A program made the translations under genes and the position numbers. From Okapia johnstoni (taxonomy: Eukaryota > Chordata > Mammalia > Artiodactyla > Giraffidae), in assembly GCA_024291935.2 (NCBI GenBank), contig CM044318.1, positions 86,130,001-86,194,000 on the forward strand: a DNA stretch of 64,000 nucleotides, read 5' to 3'. Position 1 is the first letter of the stretch. Every line of letters starts with the position of its first letter. Below are positions 21,901-33,435 of this stretch, piece by piece. Below the pieces are notes generated by a model. The model saw only the letters and a list, made by a program, of their open reading frames with translations. It searched no databases and was not told where the DNA came from.

Positions 21901-22716
21901 GCATCTGGGGGACCCTGATGATCATCCTACCAAGGGTAGCTTGTCCGGCCCAGATTCAGTGAATGTCAACAGCCACATTCGCTGCACGAGGCTCTGCCCT
22001 CAGCCACGCAGCACAGCCCCACACACACTAACTGTCAGCACAGGGTCCTGTGAACAATGCGTCTCAACCTGCCAGGGTATCTGCCCTGCCTCTCTAAGGC
22101 ACGCTGCCGTCAACAAGATGCGCCAGAATCACTGCTGCACGTTCTTCCTGTTCTCGGTGGATGAACACAGGGCTGAGGGGGTGCTACGTGAGGACCCCAG
22201 AAGGGCAGTTTCCTGGGGTTCCCACAGAAAAAATCCATCAGCTTTCTGCCCGGAATCCAGGACTCCAGGCTTCCTGGGTGACAGCTGCCTTGCTCCGGGT
22301 CCCCCTGTCTTGCTGTTGAGGGCTGGGGATTTGCAGTGAGTGTGGCTCAGGCTGTACGTTTCCTTTCTTCTCTCCACTGTGAGCACCACCCACACCTGCC
22401 TTCTCCCTGGACTCTGCTCCAAGGTGACTGTCACCCGGCCATGGAAGGGAGGGGCGGGGAGGGCGGATGGAACCCCCCTAGTTCTCGCAGGAAACCGCCT
22501 TTCCTTCCGTGGCTGCTGGTGCAGGGCAGAGGGCTCCCTCCCGGGCTGTGCCCACGTGGGTGGTACTCTGCACCCTTCAGGTCCAGCCAGGCGGGTGCTC
22601 ACCCCTGCTCCTGGCTGGACTCCTTGCACCTCCCAGGCCTCAGTCTCCAAGGCAGACATCCAGGTTGGAGCTGCTTGCTTCTGCCTCTCTCAGCCCCCAA
22701 CTTTTGAAATAAAAAA
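21901..22716. other. GC-rich single-copy DNA
   Basis: Frames of 120 to 176 codons occur in several overlapping phases on both strands (22129-22756). They cannot all be genes, and none has a recognisable domain, so none is called. Confidence 0.45.
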
Positions 22717-22867
22717 TCTGGTGGTCTTGGGACTTCCCTGGTGGGCCAGTGGCTAAGATTCCATGCTCCCAATGCAATGCAGGGGGCATGGGTTTGATCC
22801 CTGGTCCAGGAGCTAAGATCCTGTGTGCTCCATGGCACAGCATTAAAAAAAAAGTCTGATGGTCTTG
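22717..22867 (+). mobile_element. tRNA-derived SINE with target-site duplication
   Basis: The body 22730-22854 starts GACTTCCCTGGTGGGCCAGT, includes GGTTTGATCCCTGGTCC (B box) and ends in an A-run at 22844-22853. TCTGGTGGTCTTG at 22717-22729 and TCTGATGGTCTTG at 22855-22867 form a 13-bp duplication with one mismatch. Confidence 0.93.
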
Positions 22868-23043
22868 TCCTCTGGGCGACAGAGGAGGAGATGGTTGAAT
22901 GGCATCGTTGACTCAATGGACATGAGTTTAAGCAAGCTCCGGGAGGTACTGAAGGACAGGGAAGCCTGGCGTGCTGCCGTCCATGGGACTGCAAAGAGTC
23001 AGACACGACTGAATGACTGAACAACGGAAACAACTTGTCCTCT
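22864..23043 (+). mobile_element. Short BovB 3' end with target-site duplication
   Basis: The body 22874-23033 covers the last ~160 bp of BovB (GAGATGGTTGAATGGCATCG, CAATGGACATGAGTTTAAGC, AAGAGTCAGACACGACTGAA). CTTGTCCTCT at 22864-22873 and 23034-23043 is a perfect 10-bp duplication. It overlaps the 3' duplication of the neighbouring SINE. Confidence 0.94.
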
Positions 23044-23690
23044 TGGAGGCGTCCAGCAACCTGTGCGTTGGGCCCACTCGCTCAACTTTACAAGCTGCTG
23101 GGACATAGATCTCAGATATCAGGGGAAAAGTATGGCTGCCTTTTGGGGACAGGGAGGAGAGATGGCCTGTTCCCCGGCTTCTTTCAGCTCTGAAGACAGA
23201 GTATCTGACAGTGGAGAACATTGCAATAAACCAGCCTCCCCAACCCAGCAAGTCTCTGCAGTCAGCAATCTGCCGTTGTTTCACAAGGTTGGAAATTTCT
23301 CAACCAAACAAATGCAATTTTGGCGTACGTTCCTGGCCATGAGTAGACCCTCTGTGCCTCTGTATTCCAGCGGAGGACGCTTTACAAGGATACTCTGGTG
23401 ATCAGCTCTCTGACCGAGAAACAACAAACCTGCCGCAGAGCCAGCCGGAAGGAAGGAGGTGATAATGGGGTCCTTACCCGAACTGTTCCGCTCCCGCCCG
23501 GGGGAGCCAGAAACTTCGAGTGCAGATTGAAGGGCAGGGAAAGAGTGGGAACAGGAGAGTCACACCGCCTGGCATGCTGAGTTTTCTGAGTTTAGCTGGT
23601 GCTCCCTGTTGCAGGTTTCTGGAACCTGACATTCTCTTCTGATATTTGCGGTGCTTAATGCAGTTCATGACAGTCTGTTTAAATTGGAAA
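23044..23690. other. Single-copy DNA
   Basis: No repeat or gene recognised. Confidence 0.45.
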
Positions 23691-23692
23691 TT

Positions 23693-23797
23693 GGAGAAGA
23701 AAATGGCAACCCACTCCAGTATTCTTGCCTGAAAAATTCCATGGACAGAGGACAGTCTATGGGGTCACAAAGAGTCGGACACGACTGAGCGACTGGG
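23693..23797 (+). mobile_element. BovA SINE monomer
   Basis: GGAGAAGAAAATGGCAACCC, CACTCCAGTATTCTTGCCTG and GGTCACAAAGAGTCGGACAC, with a short internal deletion near the usual GAGCCTGGTGGGC. A 6-bp TTGGAA flanks both sides (23684 and 23804), too short to be certain as a duplication. Confidence 0.92.
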
Positions 23798-24720
23798 CAC
23801 AGGTTGGAAGTGGGTTTTTTCTTAAGATACCCGTTTTTGTAAAGAATCCATTTCTGATTCACTCCCGATGAAACACAGCTTCCTCCTGAACCGGGAGGAG
23901 GTCTGTTGTCACCTCTCTGCTCTTGTCCATCGGGGTCGGCCGCGAGGCTCTGCGCACCGGTGAGCTGTGACTCTCCTGTCCCACTCTTCCCTGCCCTTCC
24001 ACCTGCACTCGAAGTTTCTGGCTCCCCCGGGTGGGAGCTGGACAACCTGGGTGAGCACCTCATTGTCAGCGCCGTCCTTCGGCTGGCTCTGTGGCGGGCT
24101 TGTTGTTTCTCGCGCCAGCCTCTGAAGCTCTATTTCCTGTCACATAGGATGTCTCCCTGGCAAGTTTAACACCCTGCTGAACCTCCTAATGCCCTGAGAC
24201 CCCCGATTCTCTCCTTCTCCAGATACCGTGGCTTCGGCAGAGATCTCCAGAGAAATTGAACACGGGCAGATGAGTTGTTCTACAGATGCTTTAAGCTTTC
24301 CCCCTAATGAAATGTGTTAGGTTTGTTATGATTTCTGTTTCACGGCATTCAACTTCTTGTCAAAATGTGATAAACAACAGAATGAATGGGTTTTTTACTA
24401 GCTGTTCATCACTCAGTGGACTGTTTCACTCTCTTGCAGCCTCTCTTAAATCTCCCTGTGGTTACTTAGCTGAAATGCGACAACACGGGAGCCCTTTGGT
24501 GGCTGATGTACGCGACTGAGCCAAAGCAGGGGTGCGCGTGCTTCTGCATCGCCCCTGGACTCCGTCAGGGAGGGCCCACCTGGCGACCGGGCGCATTAGT
24601 CAACTGCCATCCTGACTGCATCTGTCTGGGTTCCCAGTGCTCCCAAGCTCTACATCATTCCTCTTAACCTATCCTTGTTCCCTGCTATTTTCCAGCTGCT
24701 ATCGTAGGCACTGTCAGCTC
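23798..24720. other. Single-copy DNA with an AT-leaning part
   Basis: 24270-24520 is AT-leaning, with GTTATGATTTCTGTTTCACG and a TGTGATAAACAACAGAATG stretch, and is a weak candidate regulatory segment. The rest is GC-rich spacer without repeats. Confidence 0.35.
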
Positions 24721-24970
24721 TTTGTTTTCTTAATCAAAAGCTTTTCTGATTATTTTCTTTGGCTGTGCAGGGCTCTTTGTTGTGGTGTGTGGCCTTTTCC
24801 AGCTGCCATGAGTATGTGGGCTCAGTGGTTGTGGCCTGCCGGGTCTTTAGTTGTGGCCTGCAAACTCTTAGCTGCCACATGTGAAATCTAGTTCTCTGAC
24901 CGGGGGTTGAACCCAGGCCCTCTGCTTAGTTTTAGCCACTGGGCCACTAGGGAAGTCCCACTCTCAGCTC
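24709..24970 (-). mobile_element. tRNA-derived SINE with target-site duplication
   Basis: The body 24721-24958 begins with an antisense A-rich tail and TTTGGCTGTGCAGGGCTCTT, and ends CCACTAGGGAAGTC. CACTGTCAGCTC at 24709-24720 and CACTCTCAGCTC at 24959-24970 are the duplication, with one mismatch in 12. Confidence 0.9.
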
Positions 24971-26085
24971 ATTATATCCTCCAGTCTTGAGCTACCATCT
25001 TGTTCTGTTCCTGCGTTTCAGATTTATTTGACATCGCTGCCTTAGCTATTTTTCATTGTATTTTTAAAATCAAACTATTTATGTGTTAAATTATTCACAT
25101 TGACTTGAAACAGCTATGAAATATTTTTGTAGCCAAAACTAACGTTATCAAGATTCTTCAGGTCTGCTTCGTGAATTTGTGTTTTGATCTCTCCCGACGC
25201 TGGTAAAATGCCTATGGTTTATCCTCTGCAGAACTGAATGTTGAGTGACTGTCAGGTGAATCTGTGCTAAGATCGTCTTGAATCTATTCCGATCCGATTG
25301 CTGGGATTCACAAAATTAGTTCAAAAATCATATCCTCATTGTTTTTGCCCTCTTCTCTATACCATGTCCCTTTTTATCAGGAATTTCTAGATGTAATGTT
25401 TTGACACTTGGGTATCCTTCTTCCCCTGGAAACTGCTGTTGACGCTTTTCTATAAAGACTTTGAACTCTGATGCTCTTTCTATGAAACTCAATTGAAGTC
25501 TTCAGAAAACTCATTCATTTTTCTTTTGGCTTATAGGATGGAAACTCAGTGGTGAACTCACCATTTTCCCCATGGAAAGTAGACATTTGAGAGATTTCAG
25601 AGAAGTCAGGGTTGGAAGATTCTTAGTGCAGGCCTTTGCTGGACGTCAGTAAGGAGAGGACTTCTTATTCCTGGCTCTACAACTTTGAAGTGGCTTTTTA
25701 AATACACTCATGTGGTGCTCATGAGGACAATTTGCAGATGGCGTAACAGCGTGAGAGATTCTGGTCACTTGCCTTAGAGAGATGCTTTTATAAGGATATT
25801 ATTACCAGGGGTGCTTGGGAGGAGGTCATGTTAATGCAGAGATCACTTTAAAATAAAGACTGCCACAGTGCGTGGAAGGCACTTAATGAAAGGCCTTGTC
25901 CTGAAACTTGAACAGTGATTCCTGGGGCTTTTAGGTGAACCTTGTCTCTGCTGCCTTGTCTTAACAGAACACGTGAGTCCTGAGGGGGCAGAGTCCGCTG
26001 GGTACAGCTGGAGTGTGGACAGATGGATGCTCCCCAATTACAGTCTTAACATTGGCTTCAGGAGAGGTGCCTGTCACCCTGCAGC
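24971..26085. other. AT-rich single-copy DNA
   Basis: No recognised repeat. AT-rich text at 25010-25350 and 25370-25560 has no coding signal. Confidence 0.4.
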
Positions 26086-26590
26086 CCCGGAGTAGATTAA
26101 ATTGTGTCCCCACAAAAGATGTGTTGGGGGCTGGACTCAAGCTCAGGAGGTGAGGACTCCGGGGAGAGGTGTTTGCTGGGTCCTCACCTCCTGTCCTGCC
26201 CTCCCAACTCTGGACCCTGCAGGCCCCATATCATGGTCCTCCAGGTGGGCTGCCCTTGTCAGCAGTTACTCCTCGGGCCCGCCTCCCTTCCTTCTGTGAG
26301 GTTACTTTGGTGGCTTATTCCCCCACTGAGGGCCTTGATTCTCTCCAGGCCACCTCTTGTGCTGGACTCTGCCCTCTGGGCTCAGAGTCTACTTTCCCCT
26401 CTTCCCTTTGGGGCTAGAGGTGGTGACTACACCTTAGAACTGGCCCTGAGTCACTGTGATATCCCAGGGGTTCTTCTACATGCTGCCCACCTCATCCTTG
26501 TGAGTAGTACCTCTACTAAACTTTTCCTGCTGAACTGTGCTAATTGTGTGAGCCATATGCTTCTGTGACAAAGGGACCCTCAAGATCATG
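26086..26590. mobile_element. Possible old LTR fragment
   Basis: The start GATTAAATTGTGTCCCCACA resembles the beginning of a MaLR-type LTR. The end GTACCTCTACTAAACTTTTC and the following GTGAGCCATATGC resemble an LTR 3' region. The middle is unrecognised, so this may be single-copy DNA. Confidence 0.3.
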
Positions 26591-26829
26591 TGGTCAGGGT
26601 GCAGGGGGACACCCCAGGGCTGTACAGAGAGGAGCAGGTCAGGCGGAGAATGCTCCAGCCCCTGGCACCCCCAGGGAGGGGCTGACCTTACTCTTTCTCC
26701 TGTCTAGCATCTTCCAGGCTCCCTGAGGGCCAAATCAGTGGGAGTCAGAACGTGACGGGACTCTTGATACTGGCCGTGCTGGACAGCGTTCTGGGTACAG
26801 AACCTGGAGAGGGGTGGATGCAGGTCTGG

Positions 26830-27020
26830 AGGACGCAGTAATTGCATCCAGCATATTATGCATTAATTTGGTCACTGGTATATATAATAAAGAAAGAACT
26901 ATGCATGTTTTAGGATGCTCATTTCTCTTTTCAAGGATGCGAGTGAAACATTCAAACATTTCGGGAGCCACAGATTTGGAAGATGACTTTCAAATACTTA
27001 GATCTCAGGGTAGCGTGTTG
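26830..27020. promoter_or_regulatory. AT-rich single-copy block
   Basis: It includes GCATATTATGCATTAATTTG near 26849 and TATATATAATAAAG near 26880. It is short and has no repeat assignment. Candidate regulatory element by composition only. Confidence 0.25.
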
Positions 27021-27029
27021 ATAATTTAT

Positions 27030-27385
27030 GAGTAGTTGGGAGCTGTTTGGTGAAGACGTTTGAAGGCACAGAGCGGATGCTGTGGGCTGAGATACAAAGG
27101 CGATAGAATGAGACCCCCTAGAGTCCAGCAGCAGCAGTCACCACTGAGCCCGGGACGTTTGCTCTGGAAGGGCCTTGGCTGGGACAATCTGAGTGGAGAG
27201 GAGACGGGGACCTGGAGCCAGTGGGTGGCACTGGGGTGGTGAGAAGTGGGTGCATTCTTGTTCATTCTGATGGTGGAACCTATAGATTTTGCTGCTGGAT
27301 GGGCGTGATGTGTGAGGGATAAGAGGAGTCAAGAGTGACTCTGAGGTGTGTCCTGGACCCAGTAGAGCTGCCACTAATGGCAAGC
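27030..27385 (+). mobile_element. Ancient L2/MamRep-type repeat, very degraded
   Basis: The purine-rich text AGAGGAGTCAAGAGTGACTC near 27321, preceded by GCTGCTGGATGGGCGTG, resembles a common ancient mammalian repeat. The limits are approximate. Confidence 0.3.
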
Positions 27386-28240
27386 AGGGGTCTGCAGGGG
27401 GTGGCCAGGGTGAACGCAGAGCTTGGGTCTGGGACGTGTTAGGGCATGGAGGACGCTCTTGAGGTTTTGTGGCTGCAGCAGCACCTGCCCTCCTGGCGTC
27501 CATGCCCTCTGCAGGGGAACTGTGGTGCTCTTTCCGTAAAGAGGCGAAGGCTGTCTCCCCAGCCCTCCAGTATGGCTGGTTCTGAGCCTTGCTTTTGTCA
27601 ACAGAATGCAGAAATGGTGTGGCCTCTGAGCCTTCACGAAGCATCCAAGCTTCTGCTTTCCCGATGGCCGTGAAGAGCCTAGTGTGGCCCATGCAGGGGG
27701 CAGGGGCAGTCAGAGACCACGTGGAGCAGAGGGGAGCTGGTCTCTTGGGGCCCCGTCAGCCAGCACCCAGTGCCCACATTGTGAGCTGGGCCATCTTAGG
27801 GCATCCATTCCTCTTCCGGCTGCTGGAGGTCAGCCTCTGCGGGAGTGACCCCAGCAAGGGGTCCCCAGGGACCTGCCTGGTCTGTCTAGACACCCAGCGC
27901 CCTCCCCGCCCATCCTTTCATGCCCCTCTTCCTGCCTCACGTCGCCTGACACACGCTTGCTCAACATGCCACGTGTCCCTCTTTCCTCCTGTGCTCGTTA
28001 CACGTGGGCTCCTGAGGTGGTCGATTCTGTCGCTGGTGGGGGTGCTGAGCCCCCCAGAATGGGAGCAGAGCCTGGCAGTCTGAGCTCCGCAGCTCTGGGG
28101 TGAGGGGGTGGATGAGTGGGGGGTGAATGAATGGAGTGGGGAGCGTGTCAGCGGACCGGCAAGCTCCTCGGGTGCAGACGAGCCAGCAGGGGCTCAGGCT
28201 CAGGGACCCCCTGGCCCACTCGCACCCCCACGTCCACCCA
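27386..28240. other. GC-rich single-copy DNA
   Basis: Mirror-image open frames on both strands (up to 184 codons on minus, 27138-27692) lack domains and are attributed to composition. Confidence 0.45.
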
Positions 28241-28244
28241 CTGC

Positions 28245-28345
28245 TTCTTGCCGTCATCACTGGACACTTGCTCCCAGGTTAAGGTTGTGTCTTCTCAGTG
28301 CTTGGCACTTAGTAGGCACTTGATGCGTAGTCACTGAATGAAGAG
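28245..28345 (+). mobile_element. MIR/L2-type 3' end
   Basis: CAGTGCTTGGCACTTAGTAG and the following GCACTTGATGCGTAGTCAC match the conserved end shared by MIR and L2 elements. Confidence 0.55.
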
Positions 28346-28720
28346 ATAAAGGGCAGGCCAACTTATAAACTCAGTGTTCAAAACGGTTTGTGCGAATTGC
28401 TAATCCAAATCTGCCATTTCTCACCTCCATTCCGGAAAACAAAAAAACAAAACCAAATGTCCACTAATGAAAGCACTTTAGCAATTTTATCCCGCGGGAA
28501 AGTGAGCCACTTCGGGAAAGGTTTGCGCTGACACCTCTCAAGACTGTAAAAGTTTAAGTTTTTGCTAAATTGTCTGCAGTTTAATTATCCTGCCTCTCTT
28601 TGGCAGGAAATGCTTTAGTCAGGGGCAATTTAACTTTTATCAATATATTCTCTATTGATTTTGCAGCAGTGATACCAGACAGACAGTGTGATTATCAGAG
28701 ATCCGTCTTTGCAGGGAGGA
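28346..28720. promoter_or_regulatory. AT-rich single-copy block, candidate regulatory element
   Basis: Repeat-free between a MIR/L2 end and GC-rich DNA. It contains TTAATTATCCTGCC near 28581, an NFI-like TTTGGCAGGAAA near 28600 and a TATCAATATATTC stretch near 28638. Inference only. Confidence 0.35.
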
Positions 28721-29257
28721 AGCCAGGCTCCCAATCATGCAGGTTGAAATTCAGGTTCAGAGGCAAGATGGAGAAGAACTGGAAGAGGGGACCTTGGGGT
28801 GCCCGGACCCCCCAGTCCTGGGAGGGTGGTCTCCGCCAGCGACTAACGTAGTTGGAGGGTAACTTGTGGCCCTTGTCAAGCAAGCCCCGGAATCACCGAG
28901 GCTCTTTCCACCACGAGGGACCAGCTCTCTCTGAGAGGCAGTGTGAGCACGTCTGTGTGGCCAGGGCGTGTGCAGCCAGTACCCTGGTTGTAGCAGTAAG
29001 GACAGGTGAGGTGATGCCGCGGAAACAAGCAGCCTTGATTCCCGGTGTCCAAGCAACAGATGTGCCCTTAGTTATTGTCCGTGTTTATCTTACACAGCCC
29101 AGGGCTCTTTGCTGTGTAGCCACTTGGGCATCCGGGGTGACCGGGCTCCCCTGGCCTTGGACACTGTGGTCTCAACACAGACCTCAAGGGTCATCCTGAT
29201 GCAGGAGAACATGGCAAGTCCTGCGCCAGCTCTTACATTTCTGTCCAGAATCGGTTC
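28721..29257. other. Single-copy DNA
   Basis: No repeat or gene recognised. Confidence 0.45.
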
Positions 29258-29740
29258 TGTTGACTGGGAGTAAAATGTACAATGTGAGAGCTATGAGTTA
29301 AGCTTTATTTGGGGCAAAATGAGGACTGTGGCCTGGGAGACAGCACCTCGGGTGGCTCTGAGAGACTGCGTCAAAGAGTAGTGGGAAGGCCAGTACGTGC
29401 GATTTTGGTGAAGGGGCAGTTCATGAAATCAAGCACTTGTTCTTGCAGAAGGCTTTGGTAGTCTCGTGAGGGTCACTGCTTGTCACGAGGAGCAGACATC
29501 ACCACGAAGGAGTTTAATGCTTTTCTAGATTTGAGGAGATGCAAAAATTGGACTCATAAAATCTCCTGAAAACATGTCACTATCTGAAGAACTGCCCTGC
29601 CAGTTTCTCCAGAGCATGGGGGGCTTCTGTACACCACCCTGAGCTCCTTTCAGCGGGTGTTGACGGTCAGCAGCTGCAGTGGCTTGACATTTGATCCTGG
29701 TAGAAGCAGATGCCAAGTGCCAGCTTGTAGTGACAGTCCC
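29258..29740 (-). mobile_element. Ruminant ERV-type LTR, copy A
   Basis: It begins TGTTGACT on the plus strand. It shares the blocks TTTATTTGGGGCAAAATGAG, GGACTGTGGCCTGGGAGACA and GTTTAATGCTTTTCTAGATT with the copies at 34640 and 35768. TTTATT is the antisense of an AATAAA signal, so the LTR points to the minus strand. No viral gene is attached; it reads as a solo or partial LTR. The right limit is uncertain. Confidence 0.65.
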
Positions 29741-31225
29741 CCCGTCATCATGATTGAAGCCAGTCGTGTCCTGTCTGAGCTCTCGGTCAGGTAGAGGGAG
29801 GCTCCTAGGTGGAAGTGAAGGGAACTGGAGATCTTGGTGAGCGTGGCTGGACATGGGCCCAGTATGGTTGTGGGATGCCTGGCTGGGGCCCAGGGTCCCA
29901 GAGGCCCTCTGGGTCAGGGAAGCCAGGAACTTAACTAAGCAGCGGGTGAATCCACATGCCGGGGGTGGGGGCAGGGTGACAGGAGTGGAACAGTGGAGAG
30001 GCTTGTGTGTCAGCTGCAGACCCCAGAGTGGAGACCCAGGGCTTTCAGGATGGACCGTCCTTCTCCCTCCGTCCACTCGGCTCCCCTCCATCCAAGCACA
30101 GGTGTGCTTGTGCTGCTCACGGAGCCCCAGGAGCAGGTGAAACCTTCCAGAAGGTGTCATGGATCAGAGCAGGGCTTGGGAACTCCTTGGCCAGCCCAGA
30201 GACACAGAGAGGTGGTGCTGGAGAGAGCTATGCAGGGGACGTGGCCCCTGCTGGATCCCAGGACCCCCGCGCTGACCAGTGGTGGGATTCAAGCTCCCAG
30301 GGGGAGAGCTCCTTCTGCAGGTCAGCATCCCCATGACCCCAGGACTCTGCTCAGCTGCTCTGACTTAGTTCACATGGGAACCCCACTTTGGAGCTGGTGA
30401 GACAGGTATGTGGGCCCTGGATGCCCCAGAAGCCCCTGTGATGGCCCTAGAGAGGGGACGGGTGGGGTTGCCTTGTTCCCCTTGAACTTAGTCTATGGAA
30501 GGAGCAAGCCCTGGTGACAGAAGCGCACCTGCCTGGGCGCCCCCGCACTGGGAGACCCTCCACAGCAGCACAGCAAGCCTGGCTCCGACCCAAGGGTCCC
30601 TGCTTCCCGAGGGCCAGGATGCTCGCTTGCCGAGGAGGACCATGTAGACCAGCACCTGTGCACCTCGGCTCAGGGGAGCTCAAGGCCAAATGAGAAGTGT
30701 GGCTTTGGTTACCAATCTCTGTCTGGGATTTTGTCTTCCTGTCCTAATGTGTGGTTCCCTGGGCCTATTTTTAAACATCACCGTTGCGTTTTAATGGTGT
30801 GAATTATTGTTAAGAGGTCCCACATTGTAAAGCATGATGACATGTAACTGCAATGGAAAGGACTGTGAGGAAAGAGGTTGGTGAGGAAGGGAGGCCTTTA
30901 GGGGAAGGTGGATGGTCTGTTTACATTAACAGGACCAACTGGTGTTTGTCTGCCTCCCTGGAGGTGTGATGGGATTTCCCAGCCACGTCTCTCGTTGCTG
31001 GGGTCGCAGGCCCTCCATTAATGTTTCAGCCCAGGTATCAGGCATCCTTTAGTCTAGGCCCAGGGATGGAGCTGCCTGGAGGTTCCTCTCTGGCTGCTGC
31101 GGTGCATAGAGGCCTCACCTGCCCGGGCAAGGGGAGGTGGTCAGCCTTGACCTGGTGAGTGCTTCTTGGCCATCAGGGGCTGTGTACTGGGATCGCCCAC
31201 AGAGCTTCTGAAGCGTCCCGCGCCT
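29741..31225. other. GC-rich single-copy DNA
   Basis: The minus-strand 211-codon frame (29525-30160) starts inside single-copy DNA and runs into the ERV LTR. It has no domain. The AT-leaning part at 30720-30860 has no repeat assignment. Confidence 0.45.
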
Positions 31226-31335
31226 GGGCCTGCCCTGGACCTAGTTAATTAATCAGAACCTCCAGGGGTGGCTTCCTGAATCGGGAGTCTGAACCCAGGT
31301 GATTCCAACGCTAGCCAGAAGGAGAACCACCAGCC
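31226..31335 (+). mobile_element. MER5-like DNA transposon fragment
   Basis: AATCAGAACCTCCAGGGGTG, CCCAGGTGATTCCAACGCTA and GGAGAACCACCAG match the second half of MER5A. Confidence 0.7.
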
Positions 31336-32760
31336 CAGCAGAGCTGGAGGGTGATGGTCTGCCTCTCCTCCACCCTCATGGGGTGTCTGGAGCATGCCAA
31401 CGCTGGGTGTGTTGTCATCCTGAGGACTTCACATCTCTGAGGACCCTAGGATCTCCTGTCCCATGGGGAGAAGCTGCATTCCATCCAGGGGACCCGGCGG
31501 GGGCGTGTGGTCTCCAGTGGCCTTGGCCTGCAGTGGCTTGAAACAGGACCTCAGTTCCCCGACGGGAGAGTGAAGCCAGGCTGCGGCAGTGAGAGCGCTG
31601 AATCCCAGCCTCCAGACCACCCGTGACAAGGCCCTGACCTGTCGGCTTTGTAGAAATGAATCTCCACAAAGAAATTGAAAGTAGTGAAACAAGTACAGTG
31701 AAGAGGCGTGCACGGGGTGCTCAGAGACTCAGCCTCAGCGCTCAGAGACTCAGCCTCACGGTTGTTTGAATCACTTACACGAGGCATTTCATCCGTGTGT
31801 CCTCCGGCCGGCCGTCTCATTTGCCTGGCTGTGAGTCGGTATTTGGAATGTCTCAGGGTCCTCCCGTGTGCACGCACATCTCTTAGCCAGGACGGGTTCC
31901 ACTGCAGAGGCCTGTGGGTGGGTTGACGTCACCTGCTGTGGGGGTGGTCCCCCCTCCCTTTGTGACTCCATGGAGCATTTCTTCGTGTGTGCAGTGGGGA
32001 AGGTCTCCTTGGGCTCTGAGGAATATGTGGTCTCTTTATCTCTCATCTGGGCAGATTCAGCTCCTCTCTGCTCCTGCTGTTCTTTTGTCTTGGCCTATCT
32101 GCCCAGAGGGGACAGACCCAGCTGCTCAGCCTGAGTCCAGCCATCTCCTGCCTCACCCTGCTTCCCCAGGCTTTCCAGAGAGGTGCGTGGGTCTGTGCCG
32201 TCTGGGGGTGGTGGGTGCCACTCTGACCCCTTCTGATGTTGGCGGGGTATCTGCCTCCATGCCAGAGCCCTCCAGTCCTTGTGCAAATTTTGCTCTAGGT
32301 CAGTTGAGGCCTCTGTGACCAGCAGTCTGACTTCTACATTCAAGATGCTACGTCACAACCAGTGACCTGGTAGTAGATGCGTCTCAGGGAGGCTGATGAC
32401 CCAGTTGGACTCTTCGCTGAGTGATATTGCTGGTGGGGCTCCAGGGTCTTCAAAAGCGCTGACTCGAAGGCCTTGTTAGGACAGGCTGTTTTTTCTTAAC
32501 TGAATGCAGAGCTGTTAAAAGCTGGCTTACATTGGTGGGGTGGGGTGGGTCAGGGGCTGTGATGGGGCCGGCCTAATCGGAGGCTCTTTGCTCTGCCGTC
32601 ATCCTGGGACTCCTGTTGCAGGGCAGAGCATGGAGCCGACCCAGACGCCCGCCGGAACTGCCCCCCTTTGACGTGGGCCTTGAACGTTAGGGCTTGAAGA
32701 ACAAAAAAGAATGGAAACAAAAGCAAAACAAAACCCCTAGGAAAGCAAATAAGAAGGTCT
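31336..32760. other. Single-copy DNA
   Basis: No gene recognised. A 21-bp tandem duplication is listed separately. Open frames overlap in both orientations. Confidence 0.45.
31719..31760. repeat. 2 x 21-bp tandem duplication
   Basis: GCTCAGAGACTCAGCCTCA occurs at 31719 and again at 31740, with only the last two bases of the unit differing. Confidence 0.9.
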
Positions 32761-33190
32761 TAGGAACTTCCCTGAAATGCAAACAGCAGAGGTCGGATTC
32801 CCCCAGGAACTAATTAAGGAGGCCTGTTTAAGTGCAAGGCAGGGTTCTGACGATCTTCCCCAGACTGGCCTAGGGCTGCCAACCAGCCTACTAAATGGCT
32901 TTGTCTCCCTTCCTGACTAATTGCTGTTTAAGCTAAGTGTTGTCAGATAAACGCTTTCTTATTCAAATAGCCAGCCAGCTCCGAGCGCTCCAGAGGCCAG
33001 CTCACCTTGGGCTTGGGAGCTGCTTGGGTTTCCTTTTCCCATCTCTGCTCGGGCAATTTAGCAACTGCTGCTTGAGAGATGCTAAATTAATTAAAGAGGT
33101 AATGGTGATGCGGAACAGGGCTGAACACGGAAAATCAACTCTTAATTGAAAAATGAAATGCATCGTCTCAGTATCAGAGGTTAGATGTGG
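32760..33190. promoter_or_regulatory. AT-leaning single-copy block, candidate regulatory element
   Basis: Motif-rich: GGAACTAATTAAGGAGG near 32806, CTGACTAATTGCTGTTTAAG near 32913, and TAAATTAATTAAAGAGG near 33083. No repeat is recognised. It lies just upstream of single-copy sequence and BovB. Function is inferred. Confidence 0.38.
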
Positions 33191-33435
33191 AATGCTGATC
33201 TTTCACTGGCATAGCATGTGGCACTGAAGACATCAGCTAGCCCGCAGAGCGTGTGGCAGTCCTGGAGAGTGGGGGGACCAGTGAGCAGAGCACCCTCCTC
33301 CCTAGACACTGAGCAACCCCTGAAGCTGGGCTCCATGCAGGGGGCTGAAGTTCCCAGAACACGTCACCCCTCAAACAGGCCACTTTGGCATCAAGATTAT
33401 TTTGAGCAGTCGAGAAGCAGATACTGTGCTCTGTT

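Noticed and set aside
22129..22756. Several overlapping frames of 120 to 176 codons
   Set aside because: Mutually exclusive frames on both strands without domains, splice-site support or codon bias that I can detect.
29525..30160. 211-codon minus-strand open frame
   Set aside because: It spans the boundary of an ERV LTR and single-copy DNA, has no recognisable domain, and overlaps plus-strand frames of similar length.
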